A stretch of DNA of 38,201 bases from an uncultured beta proteobacterium (GCA_903846025.1 CAIMZP010000135.1:1-38201), one strand, 5' to 3'; counted from the stretch's first letter, positions 9,228 through 19,773 are shown. Translations and numbers: made by a program. Notes: a model not told the origin generated them from the letters alone.

Positions 9228-10178
9228 ATGTCAAACCAATATATTGAGGCTTATCAGGTGCCGCCTGGCATTGAGATCTTTGAAAGAGGCTGGCTATCTG
9301 CCAATAATATTTTTCTCTTTGATAGTCGCAATAGCAAAGGAGATGTATCGCTGGTAGACACGGGGTATTGTGCTCACCAGCAATTGACACTCGATTTGGT
9401 TTTTAATGCCTTGCAAAAACATGATTTATCTACCCTTGATAAGGTTGTTAACACTCACTTGCATTCCGATCATTGCGGTGGGAACGCCGTGCTTGCACAG
9501 ACCTATCCTTGCGAGATCTATATTCCTAGTGCTGAAGTACAAGCTGTTGAGCACTGGGATGAGAATCTTCTGAGCTATCGAAATTTGGGGCAGGAGTGCC
9601 CTCGTTTTGCGCATCAAGGAATACTAATACCAGGGCAAGAAATTTTATTAGGTCAGTATTTATGGCAAATTTTGGCGGCGCCTGGACACGATCCCCATTC
9701 CATCATGCTCTACCAAGTGGATCATCAAATCTTGATTTCTGCAGATGCTTTATGGGAAGAGGGGTTTGGCGTCATCTTCCCGGAGCTTTGGGGTGAAAGC
9801 GGGTTTGAAGAGGTCGCACAAACTTTAGAGTTAATTGAAAGCCTACCTGTAGCCTTAGTCATTCCTGGCCATGGAAAACCTTTTACCGATGTGAGCAAAG
9901 CTCTGGGCGTTGCCTACTCCCGATTGGATTATCTGTCATCAGATGCTGATCGCAATGCGCGTCATGGCGCCAAGGTGCTGCTCAAATATAAATTACTCGA
10001 GTGGCGCAGTATGGATATGGATTTTGTCCATCAGTGGATAAGCGGAACGCCAGCACTGACTCATATTGCTAAACAATTAAATATGAGTTTGACTGAGTTA
10101 TCAGATTGGCTACCTCAGTCATTGGTTAAGGCAAATGCCGCCAGAATTGAGCATCACCACCTAGTAAATATGAATTAA
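9228..10178 (+). CDS. MBL-fold metallo-hydrolase
   Basis: A metallo-beta-lactamase-fold hydrolase of 316 residues. The metal motif THLHSDHCGG gives His77, His79, Asp81 and His82. Further ligands are in APGHDPHS, ISADALWEEG (Asp) and IPGHGKPF (His), so a two-metal site looks intact. A C-terminal ~80-residue helical extension could be a winged-helix-like domain as in glyoxalase-II-like or LACTB2-like members. Cytoplasmic, substrate unknown. It starts 4 bases after the lipocalin stop, suggesting an operon. A 9-base stem follows the stop codon. Confidence 0.88.
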   Translation: MSNQYIEAYQVPPGIEIFERGWLSANNIFLFDSRNSKGDVSLVDTGYCAHQQLTLDLVFNALQKHDLSTLDKVVNTHLHSDHCGGNAVLAQTYPCEIYIPSAEVQAVEHWDENLLSYRNLGQECPRFAHQGILIPGQEILLGQYLWQILAAPGHDPHSIMLYQVDHQILISADALWEEGFGVIFPELWGESGFEEVAQTLELIESLPVALVIPGHGKPFTDVSKALGVAYSRLDYLSSDADRNARHGAKVLLKYKLLEWRSMDMDFVHQWISGTPALTHIAKQLNMSLTELSDWLPQSLVKANAARIEHHHLVNMN

Positions 10179-10182
10179 GAAA

Positions 10183-10204
10183 TTTAAAGCAATCATGCTT
10201 TAAA
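10183..10204. terminator. Short hairpin between convergent genes
   Basis: A perfect 9-base stem TTTAAAGCA / TGCTTTAAA with loop ATCA in the 21-base gap between the MBL gene and the convergent outer-membrane gene. It overlaps the stop codon of the latter. The stem is AT-rich and flanked by A/T runs, so it may end transcription in both directions, but it is weaker than the other terminators here. Confidence 0.5.
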
Positions 10205-11018
10205 AGTTGAACGAAAGCTTTCCATAATAGGACCAATCGTATTGTTGGAAGGTTTGCACCACTTGCTTGCTCGCACCTATCGCGAATAAGAAATGTTGAT
10301 TGATGCGATGGGTGACCATGGCATCAATGGGCACAAACCATCCGCCACCAGCGCTGTTATAGATAACCCCATTCTCATCCCAGAAGCGAATCTGAGTATC
10401 GGGGGCGATATTAAAGCCTAGGGTGGGATATAGCTCGAGTCGCCTGGCTAGGGCTGGTTGGTTAAGGGCGCTGGCTAAGGTACCATTTTTTGAATAGAAG
10501 CCATACATATAGCGCACCAATGGAGAAAAGTCTGCCAGAGGAGATCTGCTCCCCTCGGCTGGATGAAAGACCATACCCGCTTGTGGGCCTGCAGCCCATT
10601 GCCCATTATTTCCAAAGGGAAAAACGATTCTTCCCCCTAGGGTCCCATCCCAGCTCTTGAGTATTCCAGGATGATTGCCCCAGACCGTAAGGAGCGTGTT
10701 GCCAGCGGCATAGTTGCCAGAGCTTTGGTTGGGGAGAAGTGGCCCATAAGCAGAAACATAGGAAGTATCTAGCCTCATTGTGCCGCGCCACTGATCAATC
10801 TGCACAGGCTGGTAATAGCGTAATTTGAGAGTATTGCTTTGAGCTTGCGGCTCGTAGGCATCGTGATAGCCCCAAAACTCTAAAATATGCTGATCTGAGA
10901 TGGGGTTTGGATCGCTTTTCAGATTGAAATATTTGCTGAGATAATTATCCTCATCAGCCATTACCTTGGCTGCTGCGTTCAGCAAGCAAAGACAGAGAAG
11001 AATACGCAGCAATTTCAT
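10200..11018 (-). CDS. Putative outer-membrane beta-barrel protein
   Basis: 272 residues beginning with a clear signal peptide (MKLLRILLCLCLLNAAAKVMA). The mature part is rich in alternating polar and aromatic strands (LRYYQPVQIDQWRG, RYMYGFYSKNG, FAIGASKQVVQTF) and ends in ...YYGKLSFNF. A C-terminal aromatic residue is typical of outer-membrane barrels that are inserted by BamA. It resembles a general group of putative transporters or porin-like proteins, but I recognise no family. It converges on the MBL gene and is divergent from the SDR gene. Confidence 0.7.
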   Translation of the reverse strand: MKLLRILLCLCLLNAAAKVMADEDNYLSKYFNLKSDPNPISDQHILEFWGYHDAYEPQAQSNTLKLRYYQPVQIDQWRGTMRLDTSYVSAYGPLLPNQSSGNYAAGNTLLTVWGNHPGILKSWDGTLGGRIVFPFGNNGQWAAGPQAGMVFHPAEGSRSPLADFSPLVRYMYGFYSKNGTLASALNQPALARRLELYPTLGFNIAPDTQIRFWDENGVIYNSAGGGWFVPIDAMVTHRINQHFLFAIGASKQVVQTFQQYDWSYYGKLSFNF

Positions 11019-11075
11019 ATAGTCAATAATATTAAATGATTGCCGATTTAATCAGAAATAATCAAAGAGAAGAAA

Positions 11076-11855
11076 ATGGAACATACCGCTTTAATTACAG
11101 GTGCGACAGCAGGATTTGGTGAGGCTACAGCACGTCGCTTTTTAGCTCATGGACACCAGGTCATCGCTTTGGGCAGAAGGATGGAGCGCCTAGAGGCATT
11201 GAAGGCATCGCTGCCTGTTCACCAACAACAGAAATTACTAACTCTTGCAGTAGATGTATGTGACAGCAAGACGGTGGATGAATTGGCTGCAACCTTGCCG
11301 CCACAATTTGCTCGCGTCACGATTTTAGTTAACAACGCAGGTTTGGCTTTAGGTCTAGAGCCTGCTCATAAGGCAATCCTCTCAGATTGGGATCAAATGA
11401 TTGATACCAATATCAAAGGCTTAGTTCATATGACTCGCGCATTCTTGCCGGGCATGGTTGAGCGTCAATGTGGACACGTTATCAATTTGGGATCAGTTGC
11501 CGCTAACTATCCCTACCCAGGTGGAAACGTATACGGTGGCACAAAAGCATTTGTACAACAATTTAGTTTAAATTTGAGAGCAGATTTGATTGGCACCCCA
11601 GTAAGAGTGACTTGTATTGAGCCAGGTATGTGTTCTGGTACTGAATTTTCTAATGTCCGCTTTAAGGGGGATGATGCAAAGGCAGAGACTGTCTATAAGG
11701 GAGTAGAAGCTTTAAGTGCCCACGATGTAGCCGAAGCAATCTTTTGGTCTGCGACTTTACCAAGTCATGTGAATATTAATGTCTTAGAACTCATGCCGGT
11801 TCAGCAAGCATTTAATGCATTTAGCGTGTACCGCGGGGAATTTAAAAACAGTTAA
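11076..11855 (+). CDS. SDR family oxidoreductase (YdfG-like)
   Basis: A classical short-chain dehydrogenase of 259 residues. The cofactor motif is TGATAGFG (8-15), the GRR at 33-35 favours NADP, and NNAG (86-89) is present. The catalytic set is Ser140, Tyr153 and Lys157 (in VYGGTK). The length and the C-terminal block NVLELMPVQQAF resemble E. coli YdfG, an NADP-dependent 3-hydroxy-acid/serine dehydrogenase; the substrate here is an inference. Cytoplasmic. An AGAGAAG Shine-Dalgarno supports the ATG. It converges on the DUF2889 gene with a 17-base gap and no obvious hairpin. Confidence 0.9.
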   Translation: MEHTALITGATAGFGEATARRFLAHGHQVIALGRRMERLEALKASLPVHQQQKLLTLAVDVCDSKTVDELAATLPPQFARVTILVNNAGLALGLEPAHKAILSDWDQMIDTNIKGLVHMTRAFLPGMVERQCGHVINLGSVAANYPYPGGNVYGGTKAFVQQFSLNLRADLIGTPVRVTCIEPGMCSGTEFSNVRFKGDDAKAETVYKGVEALSAHDVAEAIFWSATLPSHVNINVLELMPVQQAFNAFSVYRGEFKNS

Positions 11856-11872
11856 TCCCAGCAGTTAAAAAC

Positions 11873-12406
11873 CTATTTTTTCCATTGATAAAACTGAGGA
11901 TAGACGCGCATCACTACTGGCCCATCAAAATCCCAGGATTTACAGGTGCCCAGGTACAGAGGTGGCTTGTCCTCATCGGACGAAAATAGCGCGCCTGGGA
12001 TAGATTGAAAAGCAGCAGTTGCCATATTAGCCAATAGTTCACGTAAATGGGTGCAGCCTTTAATACCACCCAGATGCGTATTGATAGTTTTTCGCCAGCC
12101 TTTGCCTAGTTTTTCGCCAATCAGCATATTCATCGGCGGTATTACTTCTGGACATTCTGGATGCGGGTGGCTATCCATTGCCACTTCGATTGCAGTAATA
12201 AGCAAATCTTGATCTACTGTTAAGCGCACCCACATGTCATGGAATGGTTCTCCTGGATTCCAGGTTTTAGCGCCGGTCGTAAAGGGGTGAGATTTACTAT
12301 CTCTTAAATGCCCTTCGATATCCCATAGCCCATCTTCGCGGGCATAGCCATAAAAGGTGATTGCGCGAGTATGTAGATGGGAGCGTGCGGTAGGTGTAGA
12401 GAGCAT
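11873..12406 (-). CDS. DUF2889 domain-containing protein
   Basis: 177 residues, soluble, fitting the DUF2889 family that is common in Burkholderiales and related beta-proteobacteria. The pattern includes HTRAITFYGYAREDGLWDIEG near the start, then MWVRLTVDQDLLI, then a conserved GCTHLRELL. The CGTCKSW-like Cys near the end (LGTCKSWDFDG) is also typical. Function unknown. It is transcribed divergently from the pseudouridine synthase across about 107 bases that probably hold both promoters. Confidence 0.85.
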   Translation of the reverse strand: MLSTPTARSHLHTRAITFYGYAREDGLWDIEGHLRDSKSHPFTTGAKTWNPGEPFHDMWVRLTVDQDLLITAIEVAMDSHPHPECPEVIPPMNMLIGEKLGKGWRKTINTHLGGIKGCTHLRELLANMATAAFQSIPGALFSSDEDKPPLYLGTCKSWDFDGPVVMRVYPQFYQWKK

Positions 12407-12513
12407 AGGATGATAGGTTCTAGAATAAAGGCTGCAGGACTAATCTTTCATGATAATCAATTCATCACCTTCATGTAAAAATACACCCCCTTGTAGTATC
12501 CTCAGCAACATAT

Positions 12514-13266
12514 ATGGCAAAACCCCTTCCATTAGAAAAAATTCTGTTTAGCCAAGGCTTTGGTACTAGGCGCTATTGCAGCGATCTAATTTATGCAGAA
12601 CTTGTTAAGGTCAATGGTGTATTGGCAGATGACCCCGAGGAGCGGGTGTCTACCGAAGGCTTACTTTTAAACGTAGAAGGTAAAGATTGGGAATTTCACG
12701 AGAAGGCATACATTGCTTTTAATAAGCCCTTAAATTATGAGTGTTCCCATAAGACCACCCATCACCCTAGTGTTTACAGCTTGTTACCAAAGCCCTTTGT
12801 AGAGCGAGGCTTGCAATGTGTAGGGCGATTGGACTTTGATACCACGGGCTTGATTTTGATCTCTGATGACGGTCAGTTCATTCATAAGATGACGACCCCA
12901 AAAAAGAATATTGGCAAGGTTTATGAGATCACTACACCTGAGCCTATTACCCAAAGGCAAATCGACCACCTTTTAAACGGAGTTGTCTTAGATGATGATC
13001 CCAAACCTTGTTTTGCTTCCGCTTGTAAATTATTAGATGAAAATCGCTTAGCAATGACGATCGTCGAAGGGCGTTACCATCAAGTCAAGCGCATGATGGC
13101 TGCTGTAGGCAATCACGTCATTAAATTGCATCGTACTGAGATTGGTCAATACGTCATGCCAGCGGATTTAGAGCAAGGGGAGTGGCGCTGGCTTTATCCC
13201 GAAGATTTGACATTGCTTTCAAAAAGCGTAGATGCACTTCATGTGCCCAGTGCGAGGAAAGATTAA
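12514..13266 (+). CDS. RsuA-family rRNA pseudouridine synthase
   Basis: 250 residues: an N-terminal S4 RNA-binding domain (about 5-55) followed by the RsuA/RluB/E/F catalytic domain. GRLDFDTTGLIL carries the catalytic aspartate (D107), and EGRYHQVKRMMAAVGN is the conserved C-terminal block. It isomerises a uridine in ribosomal RNA to pseudouridine; the target (16S U516 as in RsuA, or a 23S site) cannot be told from sequence by eye. The pterin dehydratase gene follows within 8 bases, so the two are probably co-transcribed. Confidence 0.9.
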   Translation: MAKPLPLEKILFSQGFGTRRYCSDLIYAELVKVNGVLADDPEERVSTEGLLLNVEGKDWEFHEKAYIAFNKPLNYECSHKTTHHPSVYSLLPKPFVERGLQCVGRLDFDTTGLILISDDGQFIHKMTTPKKNIGKVYEITTPEPITQRQIDHLLNGVVLDDDPKPCFASACKLLDENRLAMTIVEGRYHQVKRMMAAVGNHVIKLHRTEIGQYVMPADLEQGEWRWLYPEDLTLLSKSVDALHVPSARKD

Positions 13267-13273
13267 CTCTTTG

Positions 13274-13591
13274 ATGAAACCCCATTTGCAACCTCAAGCC
13301 TTGCCGAAAAATTTTAATTTTAAGAAAGCAGTTCCTGACTGGGATGTGAATATTAAAGACAATCTAATAACTCGTCAATTTGTATTTAAAGACTTTAGAA
13401 GTGCTTTTGATTTTATGAGCTTGAGTGCTCAATATGCTGAGGAGATCAATCACCATCCAGATTGGTTCAACTCGTGGAACAAGGTGAGCGTAAGATTAAG
13501 CACTCACTCAATAAAGGCGCTAAGTGATCTGGATATTTTGATGGCTCAAGCAATGGACCACTTCGCCCAGAAAACTTTAGGAGTTGCTTAA
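13274..13591 (+). CDS. phhB: Pterin-4a-carbinolamine dehydratase
   Basis: 105 residues with the family signature EEINHHPDWFNSWNKVSVRLSTH, giving the active-site His60, His61 and His78. It dehydrates 4a-hydroxytetrahydrobiopterin to recycle the pterin cofactor of aromatic amino-acid hydroxylases, or salvages molybdopterin-related pterins. The ORF track starts at 13232 inside the previous gene. I choose the ATG at 13274, 7 bases after that gene's stop, because the 14 extra residues are just the other frame of its end. No phenylalanine hydroxylase gene is visible in the window, so the pterin substrate is uncertain. Confidence 0.9.
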   Translation: MKPHLQPQALPKNFNFKKAVPDWDVNIKDNLITRQFVFKDFRSAFDFMSLSAQYAEEINHHPDWFNSWNKVSVRLSTHSIKALSDLDILMAQAMDHFAQKTLGVA

Positions 13592-13609
13592 GCGCTTGGT
13601 TAAGCAACT
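13582..13609. terminator. Hairpin spanning the phhB stop codon
   Basis: A perfect 10-base stem AGTTGCTTAA / TTAAGCAACT with loop GCGCTTGG, lying between convergent phhB and the small acidic gene. There is no good U-tract on either side, so it may be a transcript-end or stabilising hairpin rather than a classical intrinsic terminator. Confidence 0.5.
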
Positions 13610-13622
13610 GAAAAATCATTAA

Positions 13623-13841
13623 TTAATGCTCTTCTTCTGAGTCATCTTCCTCTGAGGTGATACTCATGAGAATCGTGGCTAATAAGCCATATACAACTTC
13701 AGTTGAAATCATACCATCCTCATCAAGCTCATCCATCAGATCATTAAGGCAATCTTCAGTAGGCTCATTTAAGAGAGTCATGGCACATTCGCAACCATAG
13801 TCAAAGTCTTGATCATCTGGGGCTTGGGTTTCGTCAGTCAT
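13623..13841 (-). CDS. Small acidic protein, unknown function
   Basis: 72 residues, extremely acidic (runs such as MDELDEDG and EEDDSEEEH at the C-terminus), with a Cys pair in YGCECAM. No signal peptide; a mildly hydrophobic stretch VVYGLLATILMSI lies near the end but is too short and flanked by acid to be a clear membrane helix. The start has a good AAAGGAT Shine-Dalgarno, and no competing ORF covers the region, so I regard it as a real gene. I do not recognise a family. It is divergent from the TauE/SafE gene. Confidence 0.7.
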   Translation of the reverse strand: MTDETQAPDDQDFDYGCECAMTLLNEPTEDCLNDLMDELDEDGMISTEVVYGLLATILMSITSEEDDSEEEH

Positions 13842-13965
13842 GTTTATCCTTTATATAACCTGCAGAATAGCAAATAAAAATGAGCTAGCCCAGTCATTTT
13901 TTGGCAAAAAGACCATTTTTTACTAAAGCTCTAAAATAAATACCAATGAAAAATTTAACCTTTAA

Positions 13966-14751
13966 TTGCTGGCTTTCGTGGTAGCCCTTTCCCAAGCATT
14001 TCAATCGCATTCAGCCACTTTCTTTATCGTTGCGGTTATTAGCGTACTCATTGTGGGGATTTCAAAAAGTGGCTTTGGTGCTGGACTTGGGGTCTTGTCG
14101 CTACCATTGATGGCAAGTCAGTCCAGTATTAATGAGGCCTTGGCGATTTTATTGCCTTTGCTGATCGCAATTGATTTAGTGGGGTTACAACGATTTATTA
14201 AAAATGCAGATTATCGGATCCTTAAGCTAGTGCTGATACCGGCTATGCTGGGAATGTTGCTAGGCTATCTTTTTTTCTCAGCCATTACTCCCAAAATTTT
14301 ATCCCTCTCCATTGGCATTTTTACTTTGCTTTTTCTGATTCAGAACTTGGTAATGGCCCGCTTGAATTTAAAGGAAGCAAAGCCTTACCCCTGGCTAGGA
14401 AGAGTTATGGGATTAGTTTCTGGTTTTACCTCTTTTGTTGCGCATATTGGCGGCCCTCCAATTACGGTATATATGCTCAGAGAAAAAGTGATTCCCATCA
14501 TCTACACATCTACTTTAGGCGTATTTTTTGCCATCATCAACTTTGGCAAGTTAGTGCCGTACGCATATCTCGATTTGCTCAGCTTTAATCAACTATCCAC
14601 TTCAATCCTATTACTGCCTTGTGTGCCAGTTGGCGTTTATCTTGGATTTTATTTAGCTAAACGGATATCGATGAAGTGGTATTACATTATTGTGCAATTT
14701 TTTCTAGCAGTAGCAAGCGTAAAATTGATTGCAGATGGTTTGCTCGCATAA
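13966..14751 (+). CDS. TauE/SafE family anion permease
   Basis: 261 residues with about eight hydrophobic helices. Typical family blocks are VGISKSGFGAGLGVLSLPLMA near the start and VSGFTSFVAHIGGPPITVYML in the middle. These inner-membrane proteins export or import sulfite, sulfoacetate or similar anions; the substrate here is unknown. The frame has no ATG: TTG at 13966 is the track start, and a GTG four codons later is possible. An ATG at 13946 is out of frame. It ends just before the small exported protein gene. Confidence 0.85.
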   Translation: MLAFVVALSQAFQSHSATFFIVAVISVLIVGISKSGFGAGLGVLSLPLMASQSSINEALAILLPLLIAIDLVGLQRFIKNADYRILKLVLIPAMLGMLLGYLFFSAITPKILSLSIGIFTLLFLIQNLVMARLNLKEAKPYPWLGRVMGLVSGFTSFVAHIGGPPITVYMLREKVIPIIYTSTLGVFFAIINFGKLVPYAYLDLLSFNQLSTSILLLPCVPVGVYLGFYLAKRISMKWYYIIVQFFLAVASVKLIADGLLA

Positions 14752-14770
14752 CACATTTATAAAGCAGAAG

Positions 14771-15076
14771 ATGAACACCAAAACCCTCCATTCCACTACC
14801 GCTCTTTTGCTACTGGCCTATTGCGCTATTGCGCAGTCGCAAACTTTTTCACCTTACACGCCTGCTCAAATTAGGGAGTTTAATAATCAGCCCATTGCTC
14901 CTGAAGAAACTCCTGCCGGAGCAATCTATCCTGATAATAAAAAGCCCAAAGCTAATCCGAAGTCATCACTGGGTGCGCATTACTTTAGCCAACCATTAGG
15001 CGAAGAAGCAGCTGAGGCGCAGGATACTGATTCAGCCACCCCCTTCACACCAACACCATCTACATTCACATTTTAG
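14771..15076 (+). CDS. Small exported protein, unknown function
   Basis: 101 residues. MNTKTLHSTTALLLLAYCAIAQSQT is a signal peptide, probably cleaved near AIAQS. The mature part is short, proline/threonine-rich and likely disordered (PAGAIYPDNKKPKANPKSS, ATPFTPTPSTFTF). I use the Met at 14771, preceded by AGAAG, because the track start at 14729 lies inside the upstream permease gene. The stop overlaps that of the convergent SRAP gene by four bases. No family recognised. Confidence 0.7.
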   Translation: MNTKTLHSTTALLLLAYCAIAQSQTFSPYTPAQIREFNNQPIAPEETPAGAIYPDNKKPKANPKSSLGAHYFSQPLGEEAAEAQDTDSATPFTPTPSTFTF

Positions 15077-15693
15077 GCAATCGTCAGATCAGGGATAGAG
15101 TAAACATTCAATAACTCCAAGGCCGTTTTTGGTGTTGCATTAAGCCAGCTATGAAAGAGCTCCGTTCGCATTGGTACGACAGTTCGCTTTTCATCTTCAG
15201 GTTTATGAAAACGCTTCATGAAAGGATGACTGTCAGCATTAATCGTGAGCATCGAAAAAGACACCACTAGTTCACCGTTTTCTGGGTCAGTCCAGGTATC
15301 CCAAATGGATGCAATGGCCATGGGCTCATCATTTACCTGCTTGATTCTGGTTCGGACTGCTTTACCTGACTCATAGCAAGACTCATAAAAAGAATCTACC
15401 AAGGCTAAGGCGTAATGGCGATTCTGCCAGGCTGATTGGTAGGAGGGTTTTTCATTAACAGTCTCAACCCGGGCGTTATAGGTTTTTTTGCCAAAAGTCT
15501 CTTCCTTAGCCCAGGCCGGAAGCAGTCCAAACCGCGCCAGTCCAATAGCCGTGCGTTCGGTATTGTGACTTTTGAGAATGATAGGACTTGGGTAGGTAGG
15601 AAAGACGTCATGAGTGCCAATCAAAGGTAGATTAAGGTCAAATCGGTTTTTGACCCATTTCACGTCGACGGTGGTGAGATATTGAACGCACAT
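15073..15693 (-). CDS. Divergent SRAP (YedK/HMCES) family protein
   Basis: 206 residues. The protein starts MC, and after removal of Met1 the catalytic Cys2 would form the thiazolidine crosslink with abasic sites in single-stranded DNA, as in YedK/HMCES. The other expected active-site residues are present: Asn73 (TYNARVETV), Glu104 (DSFYES) and His163 (RFHKPEDEKR). The surrounding motifs are unlike the usual MCGRF and H-x-R-M-P forms, so this is a divergent branch. Its role would be protecting abasic sites during replication (known for the family, inferred here). Divergent from the parvulin gene. Confidence 0.85.
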   Translation of the reverse strand: MCVQYLTTVDVKWVKNRFDLNLPLIGTHDVFPTYPSPIILKSHNTERTAIGLARFGLLPAWAKEETFGKKTYNARVETVNEKPSYQSAWQNRHYALALVDSFYESCYESGKAVRTRIKQVNDEPMAIASIWDTWTDPENGELVVSFSMLTINADSHPFMKRFHKPEDEKRTVVPMRTELFHSWLNATPKTALELLNVYSIPDLTIA

Positions 15694-15765
15694 ATTTGAA
15701 TTCTACATTTAACAGTTCGGGCACTGCTGGTACCATAAGGGCTATATTCCATAAGAGGGCAAAAA

Positions 15766-16584
15766 ATGAAACGATCCGTAATTCGCTTAGCTTTAACTAT
15801 TCTGTTCTTAGGTTCCATGATGAGTGTGGCGCAATCCCAAAGTGGTTTGCCAATCAATGCAGCCGCCTCTGTTAATGGGTTAATTATTACCAATGATGCC
15901 GTAGAGCAAGGTATGCAAGCTGCATTAGCCCAGGGGCAAAAGGACTCGCCGGAGTTGCGCAATGCCGTCTTATCCAAATTGATCGAGGTGACCTTGTTGT
16001 CACAAGAGGCCGAAAAAGATGGTCTGGCCAATTCAGATAAAGCAAACCGTCAGCTAGCATTTATTCGTCAGAATTATTTGGCCGAACTTGAGCTGTCCAC
16101 TTTTTTATCACAGAATCCCATCACTGATAGCGACATTCAGGCAGAGTACAGCCGTGAGATCGGCTCATTAGGGCCACAGGGGATGATTGTCGAATACAAG
16201 GTAAGTGATATTGCTGTAGCAACAGAAGCGGATGCTCAGGCGGCACTGGCTCGCATTAAAAAAGGTGAGTCATTTGATAAAGTTGCTAAAAGTATCTCCT
16301 TGGCGCCTAACAAAGCTCAAGGCGGTGCAGTAGGTTGGGTGCAGGCTGGGCAAACCTTGCCACAGATTGCCGAGGTATTAACAACACTAAATAAAGGTCA
16401 AGTTTCTTCGGCCCCTATTAAAATGCAGCAAGGTTGGTACTTAGTGAAGTTAGAAGACAAGAGATCAACTAAGCCACCTAGTTTTGAGCAAGCTAAACCC
16501 GCTATTCGCAATGGCTTAATGCAGAAGAGGCAATTTGAGCTCCTCTCTAAATTACGGCAAACCGCGAATATCGTAGTTCAGTGA
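15766..16584 (+). CDS. Exported parvulin-type peptidyl-prolyl isomerase
   Basis: 272 residues: signal peptide (MKRSVIRLALTILFLGSMMSVAQS), a SurA/PrsA-like N-terminal helical chaperone part (about 30-130), then a parvulin domain (about 140-235). The latter shows VSDIAVATEADAQAALARIKKGESFDKVAK, GGAVGWVQAG and GWYLVKLEDKR. It should help fold secreted and outer-membrane proteins in the periplasm, where several exported proteins of this window would be clients (inference). It has its own strong terminator. Confidence 0.9.
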   Translation: MKRSVIRLALTILFLGSMMSVAQSQSGLPINAAASVNGLIITNDAVEQGMQAALAQGQKDSPELRNAVLSKLIEVTLLSQEAEKDGLANSDKANRQLAFIRQNYLAELELSTFLSQNPITDSDIQAEYSREIGSLGPQGMIVEYKVSDIAVATEADAQAALARIKKGESFDKVAKSISLAPNKAQGGAVGWVQAGQTLPQIAEVLTTLNKGQVSSAPIKMQQGWYLVKLEDKRSTKPPSFEQAKPAIRNGLMQKRQFELLSKLRQTANIVVQ

Positions 16585-16600
16585 ACTTCAAATAAATCAG

Positions 16601-16630
16601 AAAAAAAGCGCTTCTTGAGCGCTTTTTTTT
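16601..16630 (+). terminator. Rho-independent terminator after parvulin gene
   Basis: AAAAAAGCGCT / AGCGCTTTTTT with loop TCTTG, 17 bases after the stop codon. The A-run before and T-run after make it effective in both directions. Confidence 0.93.
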
Positions 16631-16672
16631 CAAGGGCTCGAATACTCCTATGAAGAGTAAGATGGAGTTCTA

Positions 16673-17425
16673 ATGCCAATTGAGTTCCTCCAGTTATTAA
16701 CCAGCGCAGATCGGTCTCATAAGACGAACTTACAGCTAGGTGCCTATATGGCATTTGTGGCGGGAGCTGTTAATGCGGGTGGATTTTTAGCGATTGCTCG
16801 CTATACCTCACACATGAGCGGTATTATTTCTGCCATTGGGGATGATTTGGCTTTGAATAACATCGTATCCGTACTGGGCGGAATTTCTTTGTTAGCCTCT
16901 TTTCTCATGGGGGCTGCGACCACGGCCATTATTGTGAACTGGGGACGTAGAAGAAAAATTCATAGTGAGTTTGCGCTCCCACTTTTATTGGAAGCCGTGT
17001 TGTTACTCATTTTTGGTGTTGTTGGTGCTAACCTGAACCTCTATCTGCCTTTAACAGTCCCGGCGATTGCCTTAGTGCTTTGTTTTATTATGGGTCTACA
17101 AAATGCCATTGTGACCAAAGCCTCTCATGCAGAAATTAGAACTACCCATATGACCGGTGTAGTTACGGATATTGGTATTGAGCTCGGTAAGTGGATTTAT
17201 TGGAATAAATCTAAAGAATCAAATAAACAGGGCTATGTAGAGGTAAACACAGAAAAATTAAAAGCGCATAGCTTCATTTTTGCTATGTTCTTGGTCGGCG
17301 CAATTATTGGCGCCATTAGCTTTAAAAAAGTTGGCTATATTTCTGTTGTCCCTTTATCCATTTCTTTAATCCTGATTGCATCTATGCAAATATATAAAGA
17401 TGTCAAAGTGCTATTTAAGGGATAA
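16673..17425 (+). CDS. DUF1275 (YoaK) family membrane protein
   Basis: 250 residues with about six hydrophobic helices. The family pattern is clear: GAYMAFVAGAVNAGGFLAIARYTSHMSG near the start and LCFIMGLQNAIVTKASHAEIRTTHMTGVVTDIGIELG in the second half. Inner membrane, function unknown. It lies upstream of katG in the same direction, but the 150-base gap with a palindrome suggests a separate katG promoter. A C-terminal charged loop (NKSKESNKQGYVEVNTEKLK) precedes the last two helices. Confidence 0.88.
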   Translation: MPIEFLQLLTSADRSHKTNLQLGAYMAFVAGAVNAGGFLAIARYTSHMSGIISAIGDDLALNNIVSVLGGISLLASFLMGAATTAIIVNWGRRRKIHSEFALPLLLEAVLLLIFGVVGANLNLYLPLTVPAIALVLCFIMGLQNAIVTKASHAEIRTTHMTGVVTDIGIELGKWIYWNKSKESNKQGYVEVNTEKLKAHSFIFAMFLVGAIIGAISFKKVGYISVVPLSISLILIASMQIYKDVKVLFKG

Positions 17426-17484
17426 CACATCTTTTTGTGTGCGGTGCAAAAGGAGCGTGCTAAGTACCATCTAATTCATACGGC

Positions 17485-17501
17485 CATTACCAGTGGTAAT
17501 G
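17485..17501. promoter_or_regulatory. 17-bp perfect palindrome upstream of katG
   Basis: CATTACCAGTGGTAATG is a perfect inverted repeat (8-base arms, one central G), 77 bases before the katG start. The size and symmetry suit a dimeric repressor or activator. It does not match the OxyR pattern (ATAG-N7-CTAT repeats), and no regulator gene is adjacent. Confidence 0.5.
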
Positions 17502-17562
17502 CTAAATACTTATATTTCCTGTAAGGTTAGTGATGCTGACTCGGATAATCCGTTTTACATAG

Positions 17563-19755
<2,193 letters not shown>

Positions 19756-19773
19756 TTAAACGTGGGACAGATG

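Noticed and set aside
14729-14770. Upstream extension of the small exported protein
   Set aside because: It would overlap the permease gene and place extra residues before a clean signal peptide; the Met at 14771 fits better.
15694-15765. Possible LexA box in the SRAP/parvulin divergent region
   Set aside because: I looked for CTGT-N8-ACAG because of the SRAP gene and found only fragments such as ACAGTTCGGGCACTGC, which do not fit.
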